From: Candidatus Thiobius zoothamnicola
GTDB lineage: Bacteria; Pseudomonadota; Gammaproteobacteria; Chromatiales; Chromatiaceae
DNA: 64,000 nt
Direction of reading: 5' to 3'
Assembly: GCA_030826945.1 (NCBI GenBank)
Contig: JAPQLC010000005.1
Coordinates: 1 to 64,000 of the forward strand
Positions 35,296-47,300 of this stretch are shown piece by piece. Made by a program: the position numbers and the translations under genes. The notes under the pieces are model-generated. The model was not told the DNA's origin and did not search any database. It saw nothing but the letters and a program-made list of their open reading frames with translations. Numbering within the stretch: position 1 is the first letter of the stretch; each line of letters begins with the position of its first letter.

Positions 35296-38200
35296 ATGAC
35301 TTTGGCACGCGAGAATACAGACGGTAAGTCCTTTTATCCTCTATCCGAAGGGCAAAAGGGATTGTGGTTTATCCATAAGAATGCGGCGGAAAAGGCGGCT
35401 TATAGTCAGCATACGGTCGTCAAGATTAATGCCGCTTTGGATTTGGTGCTTTGGAAATCCGTCTGGAGTCAAATCATTCATCGCCACGCCATTTTACGCA
35501 CCACTTATAGCATTGATCCAAAAGGCGATCCTGTGCAAATGGTTCACCCGGTGACGGATGCACCGATTGAAGTCATTAATGCCTATGGCTGGAGTGAGGA
35601 GCGGCTGACACAGGAAATTCTACAGCGGGTCGAAGCGCCTTATGATCTGGAGCAAGATTCAGTCATTCGCCTGTGTTTATTTGAGCGTGGCGGCGCAGAA
35701 TTCGTCCAGTTACTCGCCATACACCCCATCGCTACCGACGAGACGACGCAAAACCTGCTATTAAAAGAATTCAAGCAATTATATGCAGGTGTGTCTGTTG
35801 GAGAACCTGTCGCTTACACTGACTTCGTCAGATGGGAAATGGCGGAACTGGAGTCACCTCAAGGCAAAGAACTGCGCCGCTATTGGCGGGAACAATTAGG
35901 CGGTGAATTACCTATTCTGGATTTACCCACAGATAAACCCAGATCGGGTGCTATGGTGTTTCGGGGCGATGCTTATTACTTGGACCTGGGCGAATCCTTG
36001 CTATCCCGCCTGAACAGGCTGGCGGATGAGGGGGTTGGTTTGCGCCATACGATGCTGGCGGCGTTTTATACGCTGTTGCATCGTTATTCCGGTCAGGAGG
36101 ATATTATCGTTGCGGTTCCCTCTGAGAACCGTCAGAGACAAACAGCTTTTGCGAATATGGGGGGCTATTGTGCAAACCCATTGCCGCTGCGAGTCGATCT
36201 ATCAGGCGATCCTTCGTTCAAAACATTGCTGGAGCGAGTGGTGCGAACCACGTTGGGTGGCGAGCAACATGGAGGTGCCAATTTCTTGTTGGCGGAATTG
36301 GCCCAGAATCTGGAGTCAGGAGAAAACCTCAACAAAGCGTCGTTTGCTTCCGTCTTGTTTCGCTGGCGCACACGCAATCAAGCTGAAGAGGAAGCTCAGG
36401 ACGGGTTTTTACCGCTTGAACCTTATTTGATGGGGGAATATTGGGGAGCACCTTGCGATATTTCGCTTGACACCCTGGCGGCGGATAATAGGTTTTTAGT
36501 TCGTTGGAGCTATAACGCAGCATTGTTTCAGCCAGCGACCATTGAACGGATGGCGGGGCATTATCGCCAGTTACTGGAGGCGATTATTGATGACCCGGAA
36601 ATGTCGGTATCCCAATTGCGGTTGTTAACGGCAGAGGAGCGCCAGCAATTACTGTTTGAATGGAATAATACGATGGTCGCTTATCCCAAGGAGAAATGCA
36701 TCCATCAATTATTTACCGAGCAGGTGGAGAGAACACCGGATGCGACCGCAGTGGTTTTCAAGGGAAAAGCGCTGACCTACCAGGCGTTGAACAGCCAGGC
36801 CAATCAATTGGCGCGCTATCTGCAAAAGTCAGGTGCAAAACCTGACTCGCTGGTAGGCATCTGTATTGAACGTTCCCCGGAAATGATCATCAGCTTGTTG
36901 GGGGTTCTTAAGGCTGGTGCCGCTTATGTGCCGCTGGATCCGAATTATCCGCGCGAACGGATTGAGTACATCCTGTCCGAAGCGCAAGCTGAACTGCTGG
37001 TGACTTCCAGTCAGTTGCTGGCCGCTCTCAATCAAACCCGGATTCAGGCGGTTTGTCTGGATACGGATTGGGATGACATCGCCTGCGAGAGCCAGGAAAA
37101 CCCTGCAAGTGATGCCAGACCGGATAATTTGGCCTATGTCATTTTTACTTCCGGATCCACTGGCAAACCGAAGGGCGTGCAGATTCGCCATCAATCCCTG
37201 GTGAATTTTATCCATTCCATGCAGGCACAGCCGGGGTTGACGCCGGCGGACCGGTTGGTCGCAGTCACCACCATCAGTTTTGATATTCATACTTTGGAGA
37301 TCTACCTGCCATTGACGGTGGGTGCGACCATGATTCTCGCCAGCCAGCAATTGGTCGCGGATGGTTTGGGTTTGGCGGAATTGATCGCCAGACATCAGGC
37401 AACCGTCATGCAGGCCACGCCAGCAACCTGGCGTATGCTGTTAACAGCGAATTGGCAGGGAAATTCGGACTTGAAAGCTATTTGCGGTGGGGAGGCTTTA
37501 CCGCGCGACCTGGCTGACAGCCTGCTGGAAAGAACCGGTTCCTTATGGAATCTCTATGGGCCGACAGAGACGACAGTTTGGTCAACAATCTGCGAAATCA
37601 AACCGGATCGCATTGCCCGTACGCCAGATGCACCTGAATCCATTGGCCGACCAATCGCCAACACACAAATTTATATTCTGGATAAACGCTTGCAACCTAC
37701 GCCTGTCGGCGTGGCAGGCGAACTTTATATCAGTGGGGATGGCGTGGCGCGCGGCTATTTGAACCGCCCTCAATTAAATCGGGAAAACTTTCTGGGTAAT
37801 CCGTTTCTCAGCAATGCCAATATGTACAAAACAGGCGATTTGGCGCGCTATTTACCTGATGGGAATATTGAATATCTGGGGCGTATTGATAACCAAGTCA
37901 AGATTCGAGGCTTCAGGATTGAGCTGGGTGAAATTGAGAATGTGCTGGAGAAACATCCGGATGTGAGTCAGGGCGTCGTCATGGCACGGACAGACGATGC
38001 TGACGATAAACGACTGGTGGCGTATATCGCACCGGATTTGCAGGCTCACGGCCCGCAAAAGTCGGCAACAGACGAAGCAGACAATATTCTGGAGGAATGG
38101 CAACTGGCATGGGATAGTGCCTATGGTCAGACGGTTGACGAACCGGATTCGACGCTGAATATTTCGGGTTGGAAAAGCAGCTATACCGGTGAACTGATTC

Positions 38201-41200
38201 CCACTGAAGAGATGCGTGAATGGGTGGAGCATACGGTCGCGCGTATTCAGTCTGTTCAGCCTGATCGTGTATTGGAATTAGGTTGCGGCACAGGCATGCT
38301 GTTGTTTCGCATTGCGCCGACATGTTCCGCTTATTGCGGCGTTGATGTATCCAAACAAGGTTTGAATTATATTCAGCAACAACTCGATTCCCTGCCGGGC
38401 GATTGGTCCCAGGTTAATCTTAGGCATCAATTGGCGGATGATTTCAGCGGCATTGAGGCAGGTTCGTTCGATACCGTGGTCATCAACTCGGTGATCCAGT
38501 ATTTCCCCAGTGTCGATTATTTGGTCAAGGTGCTGGAAGGCGCGGTTAAGTCCGTTTCTGCCGGCGGCGTTGTGTTTATCGGGGATGTACGCAGTTTACC
38601 TTTATTGGAGGCTTTCCATGGCAGCATCCAGCTGTATCAGGCTGACGATGAGCTGACTGTTGGGCAACTGCGTCAGCAGATCACCAAACAGATGCAATTG
38701 GAGGAAGAGCTGGCCATTGATCCCGCCTTTTTCACCGCCTTGCAGGCGCATTTACCGCAAATCACCCAGGTCAGGATGCAAATAAAACGCGGGGCCGCCC
38801 ATAATGAAATGAGCAAATTTCGTTACGATGTGATGCTTCAAGTCGGCGGCGAAAGCAAGGATGCCGAACCTGAGACATGGGATTGGCGGGATGCTGAATT
38901 AACCCTGGCGGACGCATCAACCCATTTGCGGGAATTCCAGCCGGCATACTGGGTGGTGAAACAGGTTCCGAACGCTCGTTTGGTGGAGGATATTCGTCTG
39001 CTGGAAGTGTTGCGTGATAATGCCGCCGGGCTGGAGAACGTTAAGCAACTGCGTGAACAACTGCAGCAGACAACCTCTGAAGGGATTGAACCGGAGCAAT
39101 GGTGGGCACTGGATGCGTCCTATGATATCCGCATTGATAACTCGGTGGATAATCCTGGCTGTTACGATGTTTTTTTCCGGCGCAAGCAGCAGACTGGCCA
39201 GCCAGAAACTGCGATATCGTCCGCGCAAACAACGGCCATCGACCCGCTTAAGCCATGGAGCCATTACGCCAATAATCCTTCATTTGGACAATTGGCCAGC
39301 AGCCTGGCGCCGAAGATTCGGGAATATCTGAATAGCAAATTGCCTGATTATATGACGCCTTCCGCCTTTGTCATTTTGCCCGATTTGCCATTGACGCCAA
39401 ACGGCAAAGTGGATCGCCGCGCCTTGCCGGCTCCAGATCAAAGAGCTGTGGCGAATCAGGCTGAATTTGTCGCCCCCCGTAATGAGGTCGAAAAACAGTT
39501 AATCCGGATTTGGGAAGAGATCCTGCAGGTTTCCCCTATCGGTATTTATGATGATTTCATCCAGTTAGGTGGACATTCCTTATTGGGTATTAAAATCATG
39601 GTGCTGATTCAGGCGCGTCTCCATGTCGAGTTGCCTATCCATCGTTTGTTTGAGTGTCCTACTGTCGCTGAACTGGCGTCGTTGGCGCGCGCGGCGGAAG
39701 GTGTCGCTATTGGCGACAACATACAACCGGTCGCTGGCGATGAACCTAGGCCTTTATCGGTTGGTCAGGAGCAAATGTGGTTCTTGAACCAGCTTGCGCC
39801 CGACGAGCCGACCTATAACGAAGATGTCACGATTATCTTCAATGAAGCGCTTGATATTCCCGCGTTGGAACGCAGCTTCACGGAGTTGATTCGTCGGCAC
39901 GAGATTTTACGCACGACATTTCCCGCCATTAACGGGTTGCCTCATCAGGACATTCATGCGCCCTATGAATTCAAGTTGTCGGTGATTGATTTACGGGAAT
40001 CCGCGCAACCAGAGCGGGAAATCATGGCCCGACAAGTCGCCGCCGAACAGCTTTGCGCCCCCTTTAATCTGGCTGAAAAACCATTAATGCGGGCGACGAT
40101 CATCCAGTTGGGTGATGCGGAATATCGGCTGAATGTCACCTTGCATCACATCTTGTTTGATGGTGAATCAGGCAATAGCGTGTTGTTCCCGGAATTGAAA
40201 ACCATTTATATGGCTTTTGCGCAAGGCTTGCCGTCCCCATTGCCGGAATTGTCTTTGCAATACGCGGATTTCGCCGCTTGGCAGCGGGAGTGGTTGCAAG
40301 GCGAATATGTTTCCAGTCAGTTAGCGTATTGGGAGAAACACCTGGCGGGTGCGCATCAGCTGAAGCTGGCCACCGATTACCCCCGTACGCCGCAAACCAC
40401 CTCGGCAGGGTCATGGGTCAAAATTGAGATTCCTCAGGGTTTGACGGCGAAACTCAAAACGTTAAGCCGTCAGGAGGGTGTCACGCTCTACATGACGCTG
40501 GTGACGACGTTACAGATATTGTTATTCCGCCATTCAGGTCAGGAAGATGTTGTCCTGGGAACCCTCTCTTCGCAGCATAACCGTGAAGAGTTGCAAAACA
40601 TGATCGGTTATTTCCTGAACACATTGGCGTTGCGCAGCGATTTGAGCGGAAACCCAAGCTTCCGTGAGTTATTGCAGCGGGTGCGCAAAATCATCCTGGA
40701 AGCGTACGCCAACCAGGATGTGCCATTCCAAAATGTGGTCAATGTTTTTTCCACAGAACGCCAAGCTGGCGAAAACCCGCTTTTCCAGGTTGGTTTTGCT
40801 TTCCAACCACCGGTGACTGAAGACCCGGATGGCTGGAATATCCAGCAATTCATGTTGGACAATGGCAGCTCCAAATTCGATATTTCTTTCCTGGTGGAGG
40901 AACGTCTGGAGGAGGGCGGGGCGAATAGTCGGATTGTTGGAAAAGTTGAATATAAAACGGATTTATTCGTCGCTGCCAGCATTGAAAGGATGTTGGGACA
41001 TTGGTTGAATTTATTGGCGGGGATCGTTTCCAATCCAGATCAAAATATTGCGCAATTGCCGATGCTGACAAAGGCTGAACGCCACCAATTGCTGATTGAA
41101 TGGAATGACACGGCTGTTGATTACCCTGACCCAGACAAATGTTTGCACCAACTGTTTGAGGCGCAGGTTGAAAGAATTCCAGATGAAACGGCGATTGTGT

Positions 41201-44200
41201 GCGGCGATAAAACCCTGACTTATCGGGAATTGAATCAAAGCGCCAATCAATTAGCCCATTATTTGCGCAAAATTGGTGTGCGACCGGAAACCTTGGTCGG
41301 CGTATCAGTGGATCGCTCACTGGAGATGGTCATTGCTTTGTATGCGGTTGTTAAAGCCGGAGGGGCTTATATTCCGATTGATCCAACCTATCCCAAAGAC
41401 CGCATCGCTTATATGCTTGAAGATTCCAATGCGCCTGTTCTGCTGACGCAAAGCGATAGAAAAGAGAATATCGTTGATTATTCAGGACATGTTTTATGCT
41501 TGGATGCCGATTGGGGGGAGATTGCCGAAGAAAGTCATGAAAACCTGTCCAATTGGGTGACGCCTGAAAACCTGATTTACGTGATTTACACGTCTGGCTC
41601 CACAGGCAAACCCAAAGGTTCCATGGTTTATCATCGCAGTGTACGGAATGTGGTGAACTGGTTCACTCGTTACATCAATATCACGCCTCATGATCGCGTA
41701 TTGATTGTTTCTTCATTCAGTTTCGATATCACCAACAAAAATTTTTATGCGCCCTTGCTGGCGGGAGGGCAGATACATCTGTTGCCCGCCGTGCGCTATG
41801 ACCCTCAACTCGCCAGCGAGTTGATTGAACAGCATAAAATCACATGGGTGAATTGCACGCCAGGCGTGTTTTATCCAATGACTGAACCCAAAAATGAACG
41901 CACTTACCAGAAGCTGGCTTCATTACGGTATGCGATTCTGGGCGGCGAACCCATTTCACTATCACAACTTTGGGGGTGGTTGGAATCCAGTCAGTGTCAC
42001 GCCAGAATTATTAATAACTATGGCCCGACCGAGTGCACGGATTTATCGACAACCTACCTGCTGGAAGACCCAGCGGCGTATCTGGACAAACCCATGCCGT
42101 TGGGCAGGTCGGTTTCCAATGTGCAGCATTTCATTCTGGATCAGTACTTACAGCCCGTGCCTGTCGGCGTTGCGGGCGTGTTGTACATTTCTGGAGCCGG
42201 GGTTGGCGCTGGCTATCTGAACCGGCCTGAGTTGACCGCCGAGCGTTTTATTCCAAACCCGTTTTCGCCAGGTTCACGCATGTATAACACTGGCGATTTG
42301 GCACGTTACTTACCTGATGGCGAGATTGAATATTTGGGGCGTATGGATAATCAGGTCAAAATTCGTGGCTTCCGTATTGAGTTGGGGGAGATTGAAGCGG
42401 CGCTGGAGACCCACCCTGATGTCAGTCAGACGGTTGTCGTGGCGCGCGAGGATACCCCTGGTGATAAACGTTTAGTCGCTTATGTTATCCCTGATCTGGA
42501 AGCGGATGGAGCCACGCCGGCGTTGACGGATGCCAGCGCGCATGAAGAACTGGTTGAAAACAAGGTTCACAAGTCGTTAGAGCAGTGGGAATATGTTTTC
42601 AATAATGCTTACAACCAAAGCAATCAAGCAGAAGAAACCCTGGATTTAACCGGTTGGAACAGCAGTTATACCGGCGAATCCATTCCCGCCGATGAAATGC
42701 GTGAATGGGTGAACACCACGCTGGCAAGAATCAAAAGTGAGCAGGCCCGGCGACCCCAACGCGTGCTGGAAATTGGTTTCGGAACAGGCATGTTATTGTT
42801 CCAGCTGGCGCCGGAATCGGCTTATTACTGTGGTACGGAGTTATCCAGACAGGTGCTGGATGACTTGCAAGCCCAGTTAAACCAAGACCCGGAAAAATGG
42901 CGGCATGTTCATCTGCGGCATCAGCAGGCGCACGACTTCTCGGGGATTATCGGGCAGTCATTCGACAGCGTCGTCATTAATTCAGTCAGTCAGTATTTTC
43001 CGAATATTGATTATTTACTCGGCGTGCTGGAGCAAGCGGTAAAAACCGTAGCTGATGGCGGCCTGATTTTCGTTGGTGATGTGCGCAGCCTGCCATTGCT
43101 TGAGGCGTTCCATGCCAGTATTCAGTTCTGTCAAGCTGCTGATGATCTGTCACTGGCGGACTTGAAACAACGGGCGGTTAAAAAAGCTCAATTGGATAAA
43201 GAGTTGGTTATCGATCCTGATTTCTTCAGGGCGTTGCCAGCGCATTTGCCGCAAATCAGCCATGTCACCATTCAGATCAGGCGTGGGGAAGCTCATAATG
43301 AAATGACCAAGTTTCGCTACGATGCAATACTGCATGTTGGTGGCGAAGCTGTCACTGATCAACCGCTCGAACTGGATTGGCGAGAAGATTCATTGAGTGT
43401 CGCGGATGTCTGTGAGCGTTTGCAACAGGACCAACCCTCAAGTCTCCAAATCAAACAGGTTCCCAATGCCCGTTTAATTGAAGACATACGCTTGCTTAAA
43501 CAACTCAAGCATAATTCCGCCGGATTGAAGACAGTGGGCGAATTGCGCAAAGCATTGAGCCATTCAGCACCGGAGGGTGTTGAACCCGAAATGTGGTGGA
43601 GACTTGATGCGCCTTATGTTATTGAGCTGGCGGGTTCGGCTGAGGTATTGGACACCTATGATGTTACCTTCCGGCATAAAAATGCCTCTGGTGTGGCGGC
43701 ACCTAACCAACAAGCCGTCAGGCCCAAACCGCAGCCATGGCGTTCATATGCCAATAACCCGCTATTCGCTCAGGCCGCCGCTGATTTGCCTGACAAGCTG
43801 CAACATTTTCTTAACACCAAGCTGCCGGATTATATGGTGCCTTCCGCTTTTGTCGTCATGGATGCCTTTCCGTTGGCTCCGACCGGCAAAGTGAACCGGA
43901 GCATTCTGCCCGCGCCTGAAAGCGGACGCGCCCGCCTGAAAACTGAATATGTCCAACCGCAAAACGAGACCGAAGCAGTTGCGGCTGATATATGGCGGCA
44001 AGTGTTGCAAATGGAAGGCGTCGGCATTCACGACAATTTCTTTGATCTCGGCGGACATTCTTTGTTGATTGTCCAGGTCAGTGTGAAACTGTCCGAAGCT
44101 TTGGGACAACGGGTTTCCGTGCTGGAATTGTTCCAGTATCCAACCATCCACAGTTTTGCGGAATATTTCGCGCAACGCGCCGATCAAAGCCCGGATATGC

Positions 44201-44307
44201 TGCAAGCCAAATTTAAAGAAAGTGAAAAGCTAGCTTCAAGAAGGCGTAAGACACAGGATATGCGAACGCAACAAAGGCAACGTCGCCGTCATAAAAAAAG
44301 CCGTTAA
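35296..44307 (+). CDS. bimodular NRPS: C*-A(Gly)-MT-T-C-A-MT-T
   Basis: This 3003-residue synthetase has two modules, each with an N-methyltransferase embedded in the A domain. Module 1 starts with a C domain whose HHxxxDG motif reads HPIATDE (His143, Pro144, Asp148), so the catalytic second His is lost. A1 (core YVIFTSGSTGKPKG) gives the code D-I-L-Q-I-G-L-V-W-K, a glycine signature; MT1 has LELGCGTGMLLF (about 996); carrier Ser1428. Module 2 has an intact C domain (HHILFDG, about 1616), A2 with code D-I-K-N-I-G-N-D-L-K (substrate not recognised), MT2 with LEIGFGTG (about 2494), carrier Ser2922. A basic tail (RQRRRHKKSR) may dock to the PKS encoded 31 bases downstream. Expected unit: N-methylglycine then an N-methyl amino acid. 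Confidence 0.93.
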   Translation: MTLARENTDGKSFYPLSEGQKGLWFIHKNAAEKAAYSQHTVVKINAALDLVLWKSVWSQIIHRHAILRTTYSIDPKGDPVQMVHPVTDAPIEVINAYGWSEERLTQEILQRVEAPYDLEQDSVIRLCLFERGGAEFVQLLAIHPIATDETTQNLLLKEFKQLYAGVSVGEPVAYTDFVRWEMAELESPQGKELRRYWREQLGGELPILDLPTDKPRSGAMVFRGDAYYLDLGESLLSRLNRLADEGVGLRHTMLAAFYTLLHRYSGQEDIIVAVPSENRQRQTAFANMGGYCANPLPLRVDLSGDPSFKTLLERVVRTTLGGEQHGGANFLLAELAQNLESGENLNKASFASVLFRWRTRNQAEEEAQDGFLPLEPYLMGEYWGAPCDISLDTLAADNRFLVRWSYNAALFQPATIERMAGHYRQLLEAIIDDPEMSVSQLRLLTAEERQQLLFEWNNTMVAYPKEKCIHQLFTEQVERTPDATAVVFKGKALTYQALNSQANQLARYLQKSGAKPDSLVGICIERSPEMIISLLGVLKAGAAYVPLDPNYPRERIEYILSEAQAELLVTSSQLLAALNQTRIQAVCLDTDWDDIACESQENPASDARPDNLAYVIFTSGSTGKPKGVQIRHQSLVNFIHSMQAQPGLTPADRLVAVTTISFDIHTLEIYLPLTVGATMILASQQLVADGLGLAELIARHQATVMQATPATWRMLLTANWQGNSDLKAICGGEALPRDLADSLLERTGSLWNLYGPTETTVWSTICEIKPDRIARTPDAPESIGRPIANTQIYILDKRLQPTPVGVAGELYISGDGVARGYLNRPQLNRENFLGNPFLSNANMYKTGDLARYLPDGNIEYLGRIDNQVKIRGFRIELGEIENVLEKHPDVSQGVVMARTDDADDKRLVAYIAPDLQAHGPQKSATDEADNILEEWQLAWDSAYGQTVDEPDSTLNISGWKSSYTGELIPTEEMREWVEHTVARIQSVQPDRVLELGCGTGMLLFRIAPTCSAYCGVDVSKQGLNYIQQQLDSLPGDWSQVNLRHQLADDFSGIEAGSFDTVVINSVIQYFPSVDYLVKVLEGAVKSVSAGGVVFIGDVRSLPLLEAFHGSIQLYQADDELTVGQLRQQITKQMQLEEELAIDPAFFTALQAHLPQITQVRMQIKRGAAHNEMSKFRYDVMLQVGGESKDAEPETWDWRDAELTLADASTHLREFQPAYWVVKQVPNARLVEDIRLLEVLRDNAAGLENVKQLREQLQQTTSEGIEPEQWWALDASYDIRIDNSVDNPGCYDVFFRRKQQTGQPETAISSAQTTAIDPLKPWSHYANNPSFGQLASSLAPKIREYLNSKLPDYMTPSAFVILPDLPLTPNGKVDRRALPAPDQRAVANQAEFVAPRNEVEKQLIRIWEEILQVSPIGIYDDFIQLGGHSLLGIKIMVLIQARLHVELPIHRLFECPTVAELASLARAAEGVAIGDNIQPVAGDEPRPLSVGQEQMWFLNQLAPDEPTYNEDVTIIFNEALDIPALERSFTELIRRHEILRTTFPAINGLPHQDIHAPYEFKLSVIDLRESAQPEREIMARQVAAEQLCAPFNLAEKPLMRATIIQLGDAEYRLNVTLHHILFDGESGNSVLFPELKTIYMAFAQGLPSPLPELSLQYADFAAWQREWLQGEYVSSQLAYWEKHLAGAHQLKLATDYPRTPQTTSAGSWVKIEIPQGLTAKLKTLSRQEGVTLYMTLVTTLQILLFRHSGQEDVVLGTLSSQHNREELQNMIGYFLNTLALRSDLSGNPSFRELLQRVRKIILEAYANQDVPFQNVVNVFSTERQAGENPLFQVGFAFQPPVTEDPDGWNIQQFMLDNGSSKFDISFLVEERLEEGGANSRIVGKVEYKTDLFVAASIERMLGHWLNLLAGIVSNPDQNIAQLPMLTKAERHQLLIEWNDTAVDYPDPDKCLHQLFEAQVERIPDETAIVCGDKTLTYRELNQSANQLAHYLRKIGVRPETLVGVSVDRSLEMVIALYAVVKAGGAYIPIDPTYPKDRIAYMLEDSNAPVLLTQSDRKENIVDYSGHVLCLDADWGEIAEESHENLSNWVTPENLIYVIYTSGSTGKPKGSMVYHRSVRNVVNWFTRYINITPHDRVLIVSSFSFDITNKNFYAPLLAGGQIHLLPAVRYDPQLASELIEQHKITWVNCTPGVFYPMTEPKNERTYQKLASLRYAILGGEPISLSQLWGWLESSQCHARIINNYGPTECTDLSTTYLLEDPAAYLDKPMPLGRSVSNVQHFILDQYLQPVPVGVAGVLYISGAGVGAGYLNRPELTAERFIPNPFSPGSRMYNTGDLARYLPDGEIEYLGRMDNQVKIRGFRIELGEIEAALETHPDVSQTVVVAREDTPGDKRLVAYVIPDLEADGATPALTDASAHEELVENKVHKSLEQWEYVFNNAYNQSNQAEETLDLTGWNSSYTGESIPADEMREWVNTTLARIKSEQARRPQRVLEIGFGTGMLLFQLAPESAYYCGTELSRQVLDDLQAQLNQDPEKWRHVHLRHQQAHDFSGIIGQSFDSVVINSVSQYFPNIDYLLGVLEQAVKTVADGGLIFVGDVRSLPLLEAFHASIQFCQAADDLSLADLKQRAVKKAQLDKELVIDPDFFRALPAHLPQISHVTIQIRRGEAHNEMTKFRYDAILHVGGEAVTDQPLELDWREDSLSVADVCERLQQDQPSSLQIKQVPNARLIEDIRLLKQLKHNSAGLKTVGELRKALSHSAPEGVEPEMWWRLDAPYVIELAGSAEVLDTYDVTFRHKNASGVAAPNQQAVRPKPQPWRSYANNPLFAQAAADLPDKLQHFLNTKLPDYMVPSAFVVMDAFPLAPTGKVNRSILPAPESGRARLKTEYVQPQNETEAVAADIWRQVLQMEGVGIHDNFFDLGGHSLLIVQVSVKLSEALGQRVSVLELFQYPTIHSFAEYFAQRADQSPDMLQAKFKESEKLASRRRKTQDMRTQQRQRRRHKKSR

Positions 44308-44338
44308 TCCCGCTACCCCAACAATAGAGACCATTGGA

Positions 44339-47300
44339 ATGAGCAAATTTAATGATTCAGATGAGATTGATCAGTCGGCTATTGCGGTTATTGGCATGTC
44401 AGGGCGTTTTCCCGGAGCTGGTAATATTGATGAATTTTGGCAGAAGTTATGTGACGGCGAAGAGTTAATCACCTTTTTTTCTGACGAGGAATTGCTGGAG
44501 GCAGGCGTAGAGCCGAGCTTGCTTAATAACCCGGACTACGTCAAAGCATCACCTACTCTGGCTGGTCTTGACAGATTTGATGCTTATTTTTTTGACTACA
44601 GCGCCAAAGAGGCGTTGTATATGGATCCGCAGCAGCGGGTTTTTCTGGAATGCGCCTGGGAGGCGTTGGAAAATTCGGGATACCAGGCGAGTAATAATGA
44701 TGACACGATTGGCGTATACGGTGGTTCAACGCTAAGCATCTATTTGCTGAACAATATTATTCACGATAATCAGGTTTATGCCGGACATTTGACGAATTCC
44801 AGGGATGCGATTGTTTTTGGTGGAAATGTCCCCGAAGCGCTGACCACCAGAGTCGCCTATAAATTAAATCTGACGGGTCCGGCAGTACATTTCTCAACGG
44901 CTTGTTCCACCAGTCTGGTGGCTGTTCATCATGCTTGCCAAAGCTTGTTAAGTGGTGAATGTGAAATGGCTTTGGCTGGCGGAGTCTCTTACCTGGGTTC
45001 GCAGAATCAGGGATATTTATACGAAGAAGGTCTGGTATTGTCGCCAGACGGACATTGTCGCAGCTTCGATGCCAAGGCGAAGGGCACGCTTTGGGGGAAT
45101 GGCGTCGGCATCGTCGTGCTTAAACTCTTGGAAGATGCTTTGGCCGATGGCGATCATATTCACGCGGTGATTAAAGGATCCGCCATTAATAATGATGGCA
45201 ATCTGAAAGTCAGCCACAGCGCGCCAAGCGTGGATGCCCAGGCACGCGCTATTTATCAGGCGCAGGAAATGGCGGACATTGACCCGGAAAGCATCGGTTA
45301 TATCGAAGCCCACGGCACGGCCACACCTTTAGGTGATCCAATTGAGATCGCCGCATTAACCCAGGCATTTCGCGCCAAAACGGATAAAAAAACTTATTGC
45401 GCCATTGGCTCCGTCAAAAGCAATATCGGCCATTTAAGTGAGGCAGCAGGCATCGTCAGCCTGATCAAGACCGTCCTGACGCTTAAAAACAAACAAATTC
45501 CACCCAGTTTGCATTTTGATACGCCTAATCCTGAGATTGATTTTGAGAGCAGTCCATTCTATGTCAATACGGAGTTGCAGGATTGGATAAGCGCTGATTA
45601 TCCACGGCGAGCGGGAGTGAGTTCTTTCGGCCTGGGGGGCACCAACGCGCATATCGTGCTGGAAGAATGGGATGAGCCGGTAGAACAGTCAGCGGCAAAG
45701 CGCCAGCAACAATTATTGTTGCTGTCTGCTAAAACGCCAACTGCTTTGGAAACGATGACCGTTAATCTGGCGGATCATTTTAAACGCTATCCCGATCTGA
45801 ATCTGGAGAACGCCGCTTATACCCTGGCTCGTGGACGTAAACCCTTTCGTCATCGTCGCATCGCGGTTGTATCCAACCAGGCGGAAACTGCGGCTAAAAT
45901 ACTGTTTCCTCGTGACAATCAACGTGTTTTCACCAATTCCGGCGAATTCAAACCGCATTCAGTCGCCTTTATGTTGACCGGGCAAGGCTCACAATACATC
46001 AATATGGCGCGTGAGCTTTACGAAACTGAAGCCGTTTTCCGGATGGAGATGGACAAATGCTGCGACTTATTGAAATCTCACCTCGACTTGGATTTACGCG
46101 CCACGCTTTATCCTGCCTCAGAGCATGCTGAAACGGCGGCGACATTGACGCAAACCTCAATAACGCAGCCGGCTTTGTTTGTGACGGAATATGCGCTTGC
46201 GCAATTATGGATGTCCTGGGGAGTGAAGCCAGATGCCTTGATCGGGCACAGTATTGGTGAATATGTGGCGGCGACCTTGGCTGGCGTCTTTGATTTGGAA
46301 GATGCATTACGGCTGGTCAGCGCGCGTGGAAGACTCATGCAGTCCATGCCGATTGGCAGCATGTTGGCGGTACCTTTGTCGGAAGATCAAGTTAAGCCTT
46401 TACTGGCGCGAACGCGTCTGGAGATTGCAACTATTAACAGCCCCAACCATTGTGTTATCTCTGGGGAAACAGGCGAGATTGAAACATTCGTCCAGACATT
46501 GGCTGCAAAAGGCGTTGAAGGGCGGCATCTACAGACTTCACATGCTTTCCATTCGCACATGATGGAGCCTGTTTTGGAGGAATTTACCGATCAGGTCAGA
46601 CAGGTTGCGCTTAACGTGCCTGTTATCCCTTTTATTTCCAATCTTACGGGTACCTGGATAACGGATGAGGAAGCGACTGATCCTACCTACTATGCACAAC
46701 AATTGCGTTCCTGCGTCCGTTTCGCCGACGGTCTCCAACGACTTTTCGCTGACTCTAACCGGATTTTGCTGGAAGTCGGGCCGGGACATACTTTGAGCAA
46801 TTTCGCCAAACGCCATCCTGATAAACCTAAAGCACAATTGTCGCTGACATCTCTCCCTTCCTCTGGGGAATCTGTTTCTGACACTACCTTTTTATTGAAA
46901 ACATTAGGGCGGTTATGGTTATACGGTGTTGATATTGATTGGAAAGCTTATTACGGCGAAGATCAACATTCACGCGTTCCATTGCCGACTTATCCTTTTG
47001 AGCGTCATCGTTATTGGATGGAGGCAAAAGCCCCGGCCAGCCTGGAGCCGGCTTACGCTGGTAAAAAAGCTGATATCGCGGATTGGTTTTATGAGGCTTC
47101 CTGGAAGCGCGTCAATTTACTGATCAGCCAACAAAAGCCGTTAGCGACGCCGATACTGGTTTTTAGCGATCAACAAGGATATGGCGAGCAACTGATTGCG
47201 CAGCTGGCTACGCAAGTTAATCAAGAAGATATCATTACGGTTAACGTCGGAGAATATTTTGAGCAATCAAGCCCCAGGCTTTTTTGCATCAACCCGGCGC

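Noticed and set aside
36829-37395. Long antisense frames inside the NRPS and PKS genes (for example 36829-37395, 40850-41320, 43762-44205)
   Set aside because: They mirror strongly coding sequence of giant genes, carry no recognised domains and lack ribosome sites.
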